NCBI RefSeq assembly: GCF_900114475.1
Contig: NZ_FOTE01000007.1
Location: 176,218-240,217 of the forward strand
Length of the DNA stretch: 64,000 nt
Direction of reading: 5' to 3'
Source of the DNA: Paenibacillus sp. 1_12
GTDB taxonomy: Bacteria > Bacillota > Bacilli > Paenibacillales > NBRC-103111
Part shown: piece by piece, positions 52,807 through 60,910 of the stretch
Numbering within the stretch: the first letter of the stretch is position 1
Layout of the letters: each line of letters begins with the position of its first letter
Position numbers and translations under genes: made by a program
The notes under the pieces: model-generated
Seen by the model: only the letters and a program-made list of their open reading frames with translations
Database searches by the model: none
Told to the model about the DNA's origin: nothing

Positions 52807-53868
52807 ATGAAATCTGCCCAGCTAATTCAGTCCCTTAATCAACTTGGTTTGACCAGCCAAATACTTGAAGCTGATGGTGGCGGTCATTTGATCGTACTGG
52901 AAAGAGGCGGGAGAGTCATTGGCGTTTACAGCGAGGAGCATTCAGAGAATGTCATTTGGGTACACCCTCAATTAAGCGATACGGACCTTGCTTATGGTCA
53001 ATATGTAAGCGGTATCGATTGGAACATCGGTGGGGACAGAACCTGGATCAGTCCTGAGGTGGAATTTAATGTTGCCGATACATCCTCCTTTTGGGAAAGC
53101 TATCGGGTTCAACCAAGCATAGATCCAGGACACTATACGCTTGATAGTAAAGAAAAAGGTTGCTTAACCTTACAGCAAAATTTGGTTGTAGACGCTTATC
53201 GAGCTCAGAAACAGCTTACGCTGGATTTGAAAAAAAGGATTTGCCTTATTCCAGATCCGTTAAAATCCATTCAGAAATTTCATACGCCTATTTCGTACGC
53301 TTACTTAGGTTATTCGATGGAAAACACATTAACTATTCTGAATGACGAGTCCGTTTCATTATCGCTTTGGAATCTCGTTCAGCTTCCGGCTGGTGGTGAG
53401 ATTGTGGTTCCTACAAGGGGAAAAGCCGTTGTTCATGATTTTTTTCAGCCAACAGGTCCATCACATCTGTCTGTTCTGCCGGGCGAAGTACGGTTTAAGC
53501 TGGATGCGCAATCCCAGCATAAAATATCCATCAAAGTGAATGACGTAACCGGAAGAGCAGGCTACATAAGAAAGGGTAAGGATGGCAAGCATTATTTGTT
53601 CATCCGCCAGTTTGACGTAGATGCTTCAGCCGAATATGGGGATGTTCCCGCTCATGCTTTATCCGATAAAGGACATTGTGTTCAGTGCTATAACGATAGT
53701 GGGGATTTAGGTCAGTTCGGAGAGCTGGAATATCATACGCCTATGCTGGACACGAGCTCAGGAAATAAGACACTGCAGGATAACAATCAAGTATGGTGTT
53801 ACTCAGGAAAGCTTGAAGATATGCTGCGAATTCAACAATCGTTATTGGACCTACTGACAAATAAGTAG
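52807..53868 (+). CDS. Galactose-mutarotase-fold protein, possibly DUF6786/DUF4380-like
   Basis: 353 residues, no signal peptide. I do not recognise a characterised family. The beta-rich sequence with GGHLIVLERGGRVIGVY near residue 24, GGDRTWISPEVEFNV near residue 75, and GELEYHTPML late in the chain resembles the aldose-epimerase-like beta-sandwich proteins of uncertain function. It may bind or interconvert a sugar or lactone intermediate. ATG behind ATGGAGGCTTATC, 24 bp after the UlaG-like gene. Confidence 0.6.
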   Translation: MKSAQLIQSLNQLGLTSQILEADGGGHLIVLERGGRVIGVYSEEHSENVIWVHPQLSDTDLAYGQYVSGIDWNIGGDRTWISPEVEFNVADTSSFWESYRVQPSIDPGHYTLDSKEKGCLTLQQNLVVDAYRAQKQLTLDLKKRICLIPDPLKSIQKFHTPISYAYLGYSMENTLTILNDESVSLSLWNLVQLPAGGEIVVPTRGKAVVHDFFQPTGPSHLSVLPGEVRFKLDAQSQHKISIKVNDVTGRAGYIRKGKDGKHYLFIRQFDVDASAEYGDVPAHALSDKGHCVQCYNDSGDLGQFGELEYHTPMLDTSSGNKTLQDNNQVWCYSGKLEDMLRIQQSLLDLLTNK

Positions 53869-53906
53869 TTACACATTACCCAATTAAAGAGAAAGGAGTT
53901 GACAAC

Positions 53907-54884
53907 ATGTCGAAACAACGTTACCAAGTCCTGCTCACAGATGCGGATCGTTTTCCAATATCGGAAGCTGACCAAACGACATTAGAAGCATTAGGAGCTG
54001 AAATCTTAGAAGTGCCCTACGGGATCGAAGAAGATGAATTAATAAATGCTTGCAGAGATGTAGACGCAGTGATCGTATATTCACCAAAAATGACAGAACG
54101 TGTGATTCACAGCATGAAGCGCTGTCAAATCATGGCCCGATGTGGAATCGGAATTGACAATATTGATATCTCAGCCGCCATCAAAAAAGGAATAGTAGTC
54201 ACTTACGTTCCCGATTATTGCATTGAGGAAGTTTCTGACCATACGATTGCACTGATGTTTGACTGTTGGCGCCGTATTTCTCTAAGCAATGAACGGGTAA
54301 GAAGGGGACATTGGGATTCCTACAGGGAGCTTGGACAGATGAGAAGAATCGCTGGTCAAACGATTGGTTATGTCGGTTTTGGTCGTATTGCTCAAGCGGT
54401 TGCGAGAAAATTACAAACATTTAATGTGCATATGAAAGCCTATGATCCTAACTTGTCTACAGAATTCATTTCATCTTATGGGGTTCAACCGGTCAGTTTC
54501 AATGAGTTAGTCGAAAGCTGTGACCTGATCTCTCTACATGTCCCCCTGCTGAAGGATACCTGGCATATGATTAATCAACCTGTTCTTGCGCAGATGAAAC
54601 GTGGAGTCATCCTTATTAATACAAGCAGAGGCAAACTTATTGATGAGGCCGCTTTATGTGCATCCATTACAAGCGGTCATGTAGCTGCTGCAGGATTTGA
54701 TGTACTTGAGGCAGAGCCTCCCCCTTCGAAACCTTGGTTTGCGGAGATGCCACAGGTCGTCGTTACTCCACATTCGGCCGCTTTTTCCGAGGAAGCCTTA
54801 TCCGATGTAACGCAGCGTGCTGTTGAAGAGATTGTTCGCAGGTTTACTGGAAAAGAGCAGCTATCAGCTGTCCCTATGAGCTAA
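53907..54884 (+). CDS. D-2-hydroxyacid dehydrogenase (CtBP/SerA-like)
   Basis: 325 residues. NAD-binding motif TIGYVGFGRIAQAVARKL near residue 152, the substrate-binding Arg in NTSRGKLIDE, Glu in the DVLEAEPPP region and the catalytic His in VVVTPHSAAFSEEA. The order R-E-H is that of the D-2-hydroxyacid dehydrogenase superfamily. It would interconvert a 2-hydroxyacid and a 2-oxoacid, a logical step before a 2-oxoacid-dehydrogenase-like complex. ATG behind AGAAAGGAGTTGAC. Confidence 0.85.
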   Translation: MSKQRYQVLLTDADRFPISEADQTTLEALGAEILEVPYGIEEDELINACRDVDAVIVYSPKMTERVIHSMKRCQIMARCGIGIDNIDISAAIKKGIVVTYVPDYCIEEVSDHTIALMFDCWRRISLSNERVRRGHWDSYRELGQMRRIAGQTIGYVGFGRIAQAVARKLQTFNVHMKAYDPNLSTEFISSYGVQPVSFNELVESCDLISLHVPLLKDTWHMINQPVLAQMKRGVILINTSRGKLIDEAALCASITSGHVAAAGFDVLEAEPPPSKPWFAEMPQVVVTPHSAAFSEEALSDVTQRAVEEIVRRFTGKEQLSAVPMS

Positions 54885-54910
54885 ATGTACAAGGAAGAGG
54901 TGTCATTCAG

Positions 54911-55150
54911 TTGTTTAAAGTCATTATTCCCAAGATGGGTATGTCAACGGTTGAGGTAGATATCGTGAATTGGTTTGTAGCTGTAGGGGATGAGGTATCT
55001 ATCTCAGATCCTTTGGCTGAAGTGGAATCGGAAAAATCTAATTTTACCATTGAATCGGAAGTCAACGGTGTTGTTACTGAAATATTGGTTGAGCTGTACG
55101 CAACTGTTGATGTTGGAACCGTTATTTGCACGATCCAGCCAAAGTCATAA
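54911..55150 (+). CDS. Free-standing lipoyl (biotinyl/lipoyl) carrier domain
   Basis: 79 residues: one lipoyl domain and nothing else. It starts FKVIIPKMGMSTVEVDIVNW, has the hairpin EVESEKSNFTIES with Lys42 as the expected lipoylation site (EK-S in place of the usual DK-A), and ends VGTVICTIQPKS. Normally this domain is the N-terminus of E2; here it is a separate gene, while the E2 catalytic domain is encoded at 57186. TTG start at 54911 behind GAAGAGGTG. It needs lipoate ligase or LipA/LipB encoded elsewhere. Confidence 0.88.
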   Translation: MFKVIIPKMGMSTVEVDIVNWFVAVGDEVSISDPLAEVESEKSNFTIESEVNGVVTEILVELYATVDVGTVICTIQPKS

Positions 55151-55184
55151 CAGAGCCATAAGCTTAAGAAAAAGGAGACTCGCC

Positions 55185-56195
55185 ATGGAAGAATCATTAT
55201 TGAAGCTTCAAGCTATTCGTATGTTAAAGAGTATGCTCAGAATTCGCAGGTTTGAGGAACGGGTTATTCGACTCGTGAACGATAATGAAATTGCTGGTGT
55301 TACCCACGAATATATTGGACAGGAAGCTGTAGCTGTCGGCGTATGCGAAGCACTTCGTCAGAAAGATATTATTACTTCTACACATCGCGGTCATGGGCAT
55401 ATACTCGCCAAAGGCGGACAGCCCAGCAAAATGATGGCTGAATTATTTGCCCGAAGTACAGGCTATAACAAAGGTCGTGGCGGCTCTATGCATATTGCCG
55501 ATCTTTCCTTAAACATTTATGGGGCCAATGGGATTGTGGCAGCAGGAGCTCCCATTGCCATGGGAGCAGCATGGACGCAGCTGATCAAATCAACAAGCGA
55601 GGTAGCCGTCACCTTTTTTGGAGATGGAGCTATGAACCAAGGAGTTTTGCATGAAACGATGAATATGGCAAGCTTATGGAAAATACCGATGATTTTTGTC
55701 TGTGAAAATAATGGGTATGCCGTTACCTTCAGTGCCGATGAGGCAAGCGCTAATCCGAATTTTGCCGAGAGGGCTGCTGCTTACCGAATGCCGAGCCAGC
55801 TAGTGGATGGGATGAATGTACAGGAAGTGTATAAAGCTGCGCAGGCTGCTGTTGAAAGAGCAAGAAATGGAGAGGGGCCTACTTTCCTTGAATGTAAAAC
55901 TTATCGTTACATGGGTCATCATACGGCCGAAGCTACGATGGGTATTACTTACAGAACGAAAGAGGAAATTGAACAATGGAAGCTTAAGGACCCGATCCGA
56001 CATTTTATTTCTCACATGGAGCATGTCTATTCTTGGTCAGCACTGGATCAGGAACAATTGGAATCTGAGATGATTCAAGAAATTGAAGCTGCGGTGGAGT
56101 ATGCTCGAGTAAGTCCAAATCCGAATCCTGAGGATAGTTTATTAAACATGTATAGCACGCCTTATGAAGGTATTCCTGCAAAGGGGTGGGTGTAG
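55185..56195 (+). CDS. 2-oxoacid/acetoin dehydrogenase-type E1 component, alpha subunit
   Basis: 336 residues, thiamin-diphosphate enzyme. The E1-alpha marks are THEYIGQEAVAVGVCEAL, ITSTHRGHGHILAKGG, KGRGGSMHIAD and the TPP motif FFGDGAMNQGVLHETMNMAS followed by FVCENNGYAV. GxRGGSMH and the overall length match the acetoin dehydrogenase / PDH group. With E1-beta, it would decarboxylate or cleave a 2-oxoacid or acyloin and load the acyl group onto lipoate. ATG at 55185 behind AAAAAGGAGACTCG. Confidence 0.9.
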   Translation: MEESLLKLQAIRMLKSMLRIRRFEERVIRLVNDNEIAGVTHEYIGQEAVAVGVCEALRQKDIITSTHRGHGHILAKGGQPSKMMAELFARSTGYNKGRGGSMHIADLSLNIYGANGIVAAGAPIAMGAAWTQLIKSTSEVAVTFFGDGAMNQGVLHETMNMASLWKIPMIFVCENNGYAVTFSADEASANPNFAERAAAYRMPSQLVDGMNVQEVYKAAQAAVERARNGEGPTFLECKTYRYMGHHTAEATMGITYRTKEEIEQWKLKDPIRHFISHMEHVYSWSALDQEQLESEMIQEIEAAVEYARVSPNPNPEDSLLNMYSTPYEGIPAKGWV

Positions 56196-56196
56196 C

Positions 56197-57189
56197 GTGA
56201 GAGAAATCAGATATTTGCAAGCTCTCCGGGAAGCGATTCAATTGGAGATGCAGCAGGATGAGAACGTGTTTGTCATAGGCGAGGATGTTCGACATTCTTT
56301 AAGAGGAGCCACCAAGAATCTGATCAAGGAATTTGGCGAGAAGAGGGTTATTGACACACCTATATCCGAGGCGGCTTTTACAGGGATGGCTACAGGCGCG
56401 GCAATGGCTGGGTTACGTCCGATCGTTGAATACCAAATTAGCGCGCTCATTTATGTTGCGTTTGATCAATTAATCAATCAAGCTCAGAAGCTTCCTTATA
56501 TGATGGGAGGACAGGGTTCTGTACCGGTAACTTATATGGTCATCGGATCAGGCGCGCGGTCGGGTCTTGCCGGGCAGCATTCGGATCATCCCTATCCGTT
56601 TCTAGTGCATGCTGGAATGAAAACCGTCATTCCCTCTACTCCCTACGATGTTAAGGGTTTAATGGCAAGTGCCATACGCGACAATGATCCTGTCATGTTT
56701 TTTGCACCAGCCAAAGTATTAGCTATGAAGGGGCCTGTGCCTGAAGAGCCATATACGATCCCCTTTGGCATAGGTGAAATTAAGAGACAAGGAGTCCACG
56801 TTACGGTAGCGGCAACAGGACATCTTGTACACGATGCTTTGAAAGTGGCTGAAACACTAGATAAGGAAGGCATTTCTATTGAAGTCTATGACCCAAGAAC
56901 ACTGCTTCCTTTTGACAAAAAAACCTTACTTCAGTCGGTACGGAAAACAGGCAGGTTGATCGTATTTGATGATTCCAACCGCACTTGCGGTTTCGCTGCG
57001 GAAGTCGCATCGCTAGTTGCAGAGGAAGGCTTTCATGATCTAAAAGCTCCCATTAAACGCGTGACACGTGCAGATGTGCCTGTGCCGTTTCATCTGGGAA
57101 TGGAAAACTTCGTCATTCCCAAAGGTGAAGATTTAGTTAGAGCTATATATCAAATCATGCAGAGCAAGAGTGAGGATGCTGTGATATGA
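56197..57189 (+). CDS. 2-oxoacid/acetoin dehydrogenase-type E1 component, beta subunit
   Basis: 330 residues. Typical E1-beta pattern: REIRYLQALREAIQLEMQQD, VFVIGEDVRHSLRGATKNLI, RVIDTPISEAAFTGMATGAA, LAGQHSDHPYPFLVHAGMK and VYDPRTLLPFDKKTLLQSVR. GTG start at 56197, one base after the E1-alpha stop codon, behind AAGGGGTGGG, so the subunits are translationally coupled. LAGQHSDHPYPF resembles the GPQHSQ loop of PDH and acetoin dehydrogenases, but the substrate cannot be read from it. Confidence 0.9.
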   Translation: MREIRYLQALREAIQLEMQQDENVFVIGEDVRHSLRGATKNLIKEFGEKRVIDTPISEAAFTGMATGAAMAGLRPIVEYQISALIYVAFDQLINQAQKLPYMMGGQGSVPVTYMVIGSGARSGLAGQHSDHPYPFLVHAGMKTVIPSTPYDVKGLMASAIRDNDPVMFFAPAKVLAMKGPVPEEPYTIPFGIGEIKRQGVHVTVAATGHLVHDALKVAETLDKEGISIEVYDPRTLLPFDKKTLLQSVRKTGRLIVFDDSNRTCGFAAEVASLVAEEGFHDLKAPIKRVTRADVPVPFHLGMENFVIPKGEDLVRAIYQIMQSKSEDAVI

Positions 57190-57890
57190 AGCAGCCTGAT
57201 AGTCCGTTGAAGCTGCGTGAAGAAACTCAACTTAGAGGAATACGTAAACTGATTTCAAGCCGCCTAAGTACAGTATGGCACGAAGCTGTTCATGTTACAC
57301 TGCATAAGCAGATGGATGTTACTATTTTTTATGCAAAAAGACAGCAATTCTCTCATGGTTTCGTTGATTATTTCTATTACGCCCTAATCCAAACATTAAA
57401 GCAGGATGAGTATAAAAAATTTAATGCTTATTATGATGGCACTTTGCTCCAAAGCTTTGATTCCATTCATCTTGGGCTCGCGGTTGATCATCCTAAAGGA
57501 CTCTTGGTGCCTGTTATTCACGGGACGGATGCTGTGAGTCTTGATGATTTTTCCATAAAGCGGAAAGATTTGATGATGCGGACCAAGCTCTGGAAGCAAA
57601 CACCACAAGAAATGGAATACGGAACCTTTACGATATCTAATTTAGGACTGTTGGGAATTGATTTCTTTACTCCTATATTGAATCCACCGCAAGTTGCTAT
57701 TCTCGGTTTGGGAAGAGTTCAGTTCCAAGCGATTAGTTGGGGATGGGGTGACGTCCCTTCGAATAAGGTGACAATTTCAACTAGTTTAACCATCGATCAC
57801 CGCGTGCTGGATGGAGCCGATGCAGCAAGGTTTTTAAATAGTCTGGAGGAAAATTTCACAAAACTACTAAGCGTGCGAACGGAGGAGTGA
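57186..57890 (+). CDS. E2 acyltransferase catalytic domain only
   Basis: 234 residues. The protein begins almost directly with the catalytic domain (LRGIRKLISSRLSTVWHEAV) and ends with the CoA-acyltransferase motif DHRVLDGADAARFL, with catalytic His205 and Asp209. There is no lipoyl domain and no peripheral subunit-binding domain, both usual in E2 proteins of 400 residues or more. The lipoyl part is supplied by the gene at 54911. It overlaps E1-beta by 4 bases (ATGA). How E1 and E3 dock on this E2 is open. Confidence 0.88.
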   Translation: MKQPDSPLKLREETQLRGIRKLISSRLSTVWHEAVHVTLHKQMDVTIFYAKRQQFSHGFVDYFYYALIQTLKQDEYKKFNAYYDGTLLQSFDSIHLGLAVDHPKGLLVPVIHGTDAVSLDDFSIKRKDLMMRTKLWKQTPQEMEYGTFTISNLGLLGIDFFTPILNPPQVAILGLGRVQFQAISWGWGDVPSNKVTISTSLTIDHRVLDGADAARFLNSLEENFTKLLSVRTEE

Positions 57891-57892
57891 AC

Positions 57893-58627
57893 ATGAACTT
57901 CAAAGATAAAGTTGTCGTAGTTACAGGCGCAGGTGGGGGAATGGGGCGTGCTACAGCTATTGCATTTGCTAAAGAAGGGGCAAAGCTTGCCATCACGGAT
58001 GTTTCTATAAAAGGACTGAATGAAACCGTAGAGTTACTTCAAAGTAATGAGGTTGTGGCAGGTGTTGTTGATATTCGTGATATTTCGGCTATCCATACGT
58101 GGATGGAGCATGTCAAAACAACATTAGGACCGGTTCAAATCTTTACTAATTGCGCAGGTGTGTTTAAGCCGGCACCCTTCTACGAAGTTACAGAACAAGA
58201 GTGGGACTTCACTGTGGATATTAACTTAAAAGGAAACTTTTTCTTTTGTCAGGCAGCCATGAAGCAAATGAAGGAAGCGGGAGGTGGCTCCGTGGTGAAC
58301 ATGGCTTCTACAGCCGGGGAATACGGTAGTATTCGCGCTGCTGCTCATTATGCAGCCTCTAAAGGTGGCGTGATTGCAATGAGTAAATCTTTGGCTCGTG
58401 AGGGCGCGCCTTCTATTCGAGTAAATGTCATTTCTCCCGGCCCGACAGATACTCCCATGCTTGCGGCTACGGAAGAAGAAAAGCGAGAGGCAGCCAAGCG
58501 CCCGATGGTAGAACGTTTGGGTACGGTGGATGATATGACCACAGCGATTCTATATTTGAGCGACAACAACAAAGCGGGTTACATTACAGGAGAAGTGCTT
58601 CGTGTAAACGGTGGAAGTTTGATTTAA
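57893..58627 (+). CDS. Short-chain dehydrogenase/reductase (SDR), second
   Basis: 244 residues, classical SDR: VTGAGGGMGRATAIAFAKEG near residue 10, NCAG, catalytic Ser in NMASTAGEYG and YAASKGG, ending YITGEVLRVNGGSLI. It is a different paralogue from the SDR at 51213. ATG at 57893 behind GGAGGAGTGAAC, 2 bp after the E2 stop, so it belongs to the same operon. It probably oxidises a hydroxyl of a pathway intermediate before cleavage; order of action is not known. Confidence 0.87.
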   Translation: MNFKDKVVVVTGAGGGMGRATAIAFAKEGAKLAITDVSIKGLNETVELLQSNEVVAGVVDIRDISAIHTWMEHVKTTLGPVQIFTNCAGVFKPAPFYEVTEQEWDFTVDINLKGNFFFCQAAMKQMKEAGGGSVVNMASTAGEYGSIRAAAHYAASKGGVIAMSKSLAREGAPSIRVNVISPGPTDTPMLAATEEEKREAAKRPMVERLGTVDDMTTAILYLSDNNKAGYITGEVLRVNGGSLI

Positions 58628-58689
58628 TGTTTCGTTGCTGCTCAATGGATTTCATTACAACGCACTCGAAAAAGTGAACATGGTAACAG

Positions 58690-58770
58690 GTTCACAAACT
58701 GAGATGGTACCACTACGCTAATATAGCTCTCGTCCTCAAGATAAAAATCTTGAGAATGGGAGCTTTTTTA
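58690..58770 (+). promoter_or_regulatory. T-box-like antiterminator/terminator remnant
   Basis: CTGAGATGGTACCAC (58699-58713) resembles the T-box core (AGGGTGGNACCGCG), and is followed at typical distance by AGCTCTCGTCCTCAAGA ... TCTTGAGAATGGGAGCT and TTTTTT, a layout seen in T-box terminators. But Stem I and a specifier loop are missing: the SDR stop codon is only 80 bp upstream. It can still serve as the terminator of the catabolic operon. Confidence 0.45.
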
Positions 58771-58784
58771 TATATGATAGTTTG

Positions 58785-58875
58785 TCAAGCTAAGTGCGAT
58801 ACCTCGTCCATGAAAACTTCGTGTGCTGAACGCCACCCAAGGCACTTTTTATGGCAAAAGTTAATGAGCTTAATT
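58785..58875 (-). pseudogene. IS30-family transposase C-terminal remnant
   Basis: The minus strand reads LINFCHKKCLGWRSAHEVFM then DEVSHLA and a TGA (58785-58787). This matches the C-terminal end of IS30-type transposases (pattern RPRKCLGW...EVF). Only about 28 codons remain; nothing upstream continues the protein. Confidence 0.65.
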
Positions 58876-58890
58876 AATTACATCAACAGC

Positions 58891-58918
58891 TGTAACTTTC
58901 GAAGTCTTCAAACGTGTA
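58891..58918 (+). promoter_or_regulatory. ECF-type promoter of the sigma gene
   Basis: TGTAAC (58891-58896), 16-bp spacer, CGTGTA (58913-58918), close to the TGAAAC-N16-CGTC pattern of ECF sigma factors. It is 20 bp before the ATG, so the leader is very short. Autoregulation by the encoded sigma is the likely meaning. Confidence 0.5.
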
Positions 58919-58937
58919 TAAATTAAGGGGGGATGTA

Positions 58938-59438
58938 ATGAGAAGACATACACTTGACAGTGTGTATCAATTATATATAAAAGATGTCTATCGTTACTTG
59001 TACTCCCTTTGCCGAGATCATCATACCGCCGAAGATTTAGTTCAAGAAACATTCTACCGCGCCTACCTGTATTTAGACAATTGCAAGGACGATAAGGTGA
59101 AGCCTTGGCTGTTTCGTGTTGCTTACAATGCTTTTGTAGATTCCTATCGTAAAGAACAACGCAGCATACCAACTGGAGCAGATTTTTTTGTCAAGCTCCC
59201 GGATACACGGACCCCTGATCAATATTTACTTAATCAAGAGTTATGGGAGCACATAGGAGATGTCATATATGCCTTGCCTCACAATCAGAAACAGGCGATA
59301 TTACTGCATGACTTCCACGAGCTATCCTATCAGGAAGCTGCGAATATTATGGGAATCGGACTATCTCATTTTAAAATTTTGCTCTACCGTGCAAGGCAAG
59401 CCTTAAGAAAGCGCGAAGAAAGGAAGGGGCATCTATGA
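58938..59438 (+). CDS. ECF sigma factor (SigM/SigX-like)
   Basis: 166 residues, regions 2 and 4 of sigma-70. Region 2 includes LYIKDVYRYLYSLCRDHHTA and EDLVQETFYRAYLYLD; region 4 includes LHDFHELSYQEAANIMGIGL then SHFKILLYRARQALRKREER. ATG at 58938 behind AAGGGGGGATG. It overlaps the next gene, an anti-sigma, by 4 bases. Such pairs respond to cell-envelope stress in Bacilli; the specific sigma identity is not assigned. Confidence 0.87.
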   Translation: MRRHTLDSVYQLYIKDVYRYLYSLCRDHHTAEDLVQETFYRAYLYLDNCKDDKVKPWLFRVAYNAFVDSYRKEQRSIPTGADFFVKLPDTRTPDQYLLNQELWEHIGDVIYALPHNQKQAILLHDFHELSYQEAANIMGIGLSHFKILLYRARQALRKREERKGHL

Positions 59439-60601
59439 GCGAAGAATTCAAACGACAGTTACAAGATTATGCGGAAGGCAAATTAAAGGGTAGTGAGAAA
59501 GAACAGCTGGAGAAAGAACTGAATAAAATGGAGGCTTATCAGACCTATCTTAACGAATTTATCGGTAACGACGAGGATCCTCGTCAACTCAGAGAAGGTT
59601 CGGCTCCAATTTTCGCAGAAGCTTCTTTGCTGCGCAGGAGCAAATGGAAAGCTCGGCTCCAGACGGCCTTGACCGCCATCGGGATTGTCATTTTGATTAG
59701 CTTAGTAAGCGTGGTATTAACTGGACTCTATTATGGACTAGGTAATCGTGCAGCTATTTACCAAGATGTCATCTCCTCAGCCATAGCTCTCACTCGTCCT
59801 AATTTGAGTATTAGCGGGAGTAGCAATTCGAATGCCTTTTTCACTATGGACTACAAAGGAACGTTAAGGAAGAAAATTGGATCAACGGAGTCATCCATCG
59901 GGGATTTTCATTTGTCATTCTTGCTAGGTTGGCCGGGTGTAGAACAAACGACATGGCGTAATGAAACTTCTTCCTCCAGCGCTTATTTATTTCAAATTCC
60001 TAAAGCTAAGCAGACGTCAACACAGAATTCGGAGTGGATCAAGCTGGATAAGCTGCCTGAGGGCTCCGTTTCGGAAATATTCGTTTCATTGGACCGGATG
60101 TATGCAACTAACGAGCTGCTGAAGCTTCTTGAAAGTAAAAATATGGACCCAGTCTGGTTTGCAGCCTATACGGATCAAGAGATGAAGCATGGAAATGATG
60201 AATCAGTAATGTCACCCGTAGGCTTTCCTTTTTTCCCTATATGGCACGCGGATGATATGAAAGTAACCAGCCATACCGAACAAAAAACGGGTTGGTTTAG
60301 CAAAATCGTGACAACGGGTTCCTCCTCTCCCGGGCTTGAGACTTATGGAGACGGAGAGGTGAGAGAACAAAATTTTCTGGATACGCTTCATCTCTTGCAA
60401 AAACACCCTAGTATCAGCAAGCAGCTTGCACCTTGGCTTCAGCTAGATGCCGCCGTCCAATATATAGATACTCATGGTGTGAAGCTATACGGTGTCGTAT
60501 TAACAGGTCCGACCAAAGAGCTGTTGAAGTTGAAAGAAGAATCATGGGTTTCTAGTATTCGGATAGGCGAAGTGCGCTTTTGGAATTGGATTGATCGATG
60601 A
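59435..60601 (+). CDS. Membrane-bound anti-sigma factor with Sigma_reg N- and C-type domains
   Basis: 388 residues. A cytoplasmic N-terminal part of about 75 residues (FKRQLQDYAEGKLKGSEKEQ) should bind the sigma factor, followed by one membrane helix near 80-103 (IGIVILISLVSVVLTGLYYG) and a large outside region. The latter contains WIKLDKLPEGSVSEIFVSLD and GVVLTGPTKELLKLKEESWV, the pattern of the sigma factor regulator domains seen in YhdL-type proteins. ATG in a 4-base overlap with the sigma gene. It holds the sigma inactive at the membrane. Confidence 0.82.
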   Translation: MSEEFKRQLQDYAEGKLKGSEKEQLEKELNKMEAYQTYLNEFIGNDEDPRQLREGSAPIFAEASLLRRSKWKARLQTALTAIGIVILISLVSVVLTGLYYGLGNRAAIYQDVISSAIALTRPNLSISGSSNSNAFFTMDYKGTLRKKIGSTESSIGDFHLSFLLGWPGVEQTTWRNETSSSSAYLFQIPKAKQTSTQNSEWIKLDKLPEGSVSEIFVSLDRMYATNELLKLLESKNMDPVWFAAYTDQEMKHGNDESVMSPVGFPFFPIWHADDMKVTSHTEQKTGWFSKIVTTGSSSPGLETYGDGEVREQNFLDTLHLLQKHPSISKQLAPWLQLDAAVQYIDTHGVKLYGVVLTGPTKELLKLKEESWVSSIRIGEVRFWNWIDR

Positions 60602-60845
60602 TGAGTGGAAGGAAAGATTGTCTGCCAGCTTTGATCGTACCTGTATCAGTGATTGTAACTGTTAAATGGACATTTCCGTTGGCGCCGCCACTGTTGCTCC
60701 CGCTACTGACACGAGAATTATTCGATGGAGCATATAAAGATAAAGCCGTACAATTCATAGATCTATTTGCTATCGAGATTATAGGGTGAACTGATAAAAC
60801 TAAAAAATAACAGTTACAAGAACGAAATTTAGACGATTGCCTCAG

Positions 60846-60873
60846 ACCCTCTGGAAACGGAAACATATAAATA
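60846..60873 (+). promoter_or_regulatory. Possible sporulation-sigma promoter of the YVTN gene
   Basis: AC (60846-60847), 16 bp, CATATAAATA (60864-60873), near the SigK pattern AC-N16/17-CATANNNTA. The 60602-60910 spacer otherwise holds no gene I can support. Confidence 0.3.
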
Positions 60874-60910
60874 ATAATGTAGCCTTTTTTCAAAGAAAGG
60901 GGATTTGAGT

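Noticed and set aside
60598..60893. Small frames on both strands after the anti-sigma gene
   Set aside because: No ribosome binding site on either strand, no recognisable pattern, and composition looks like chance; the spacer more likely holds only the promoter of the YVTN gene.
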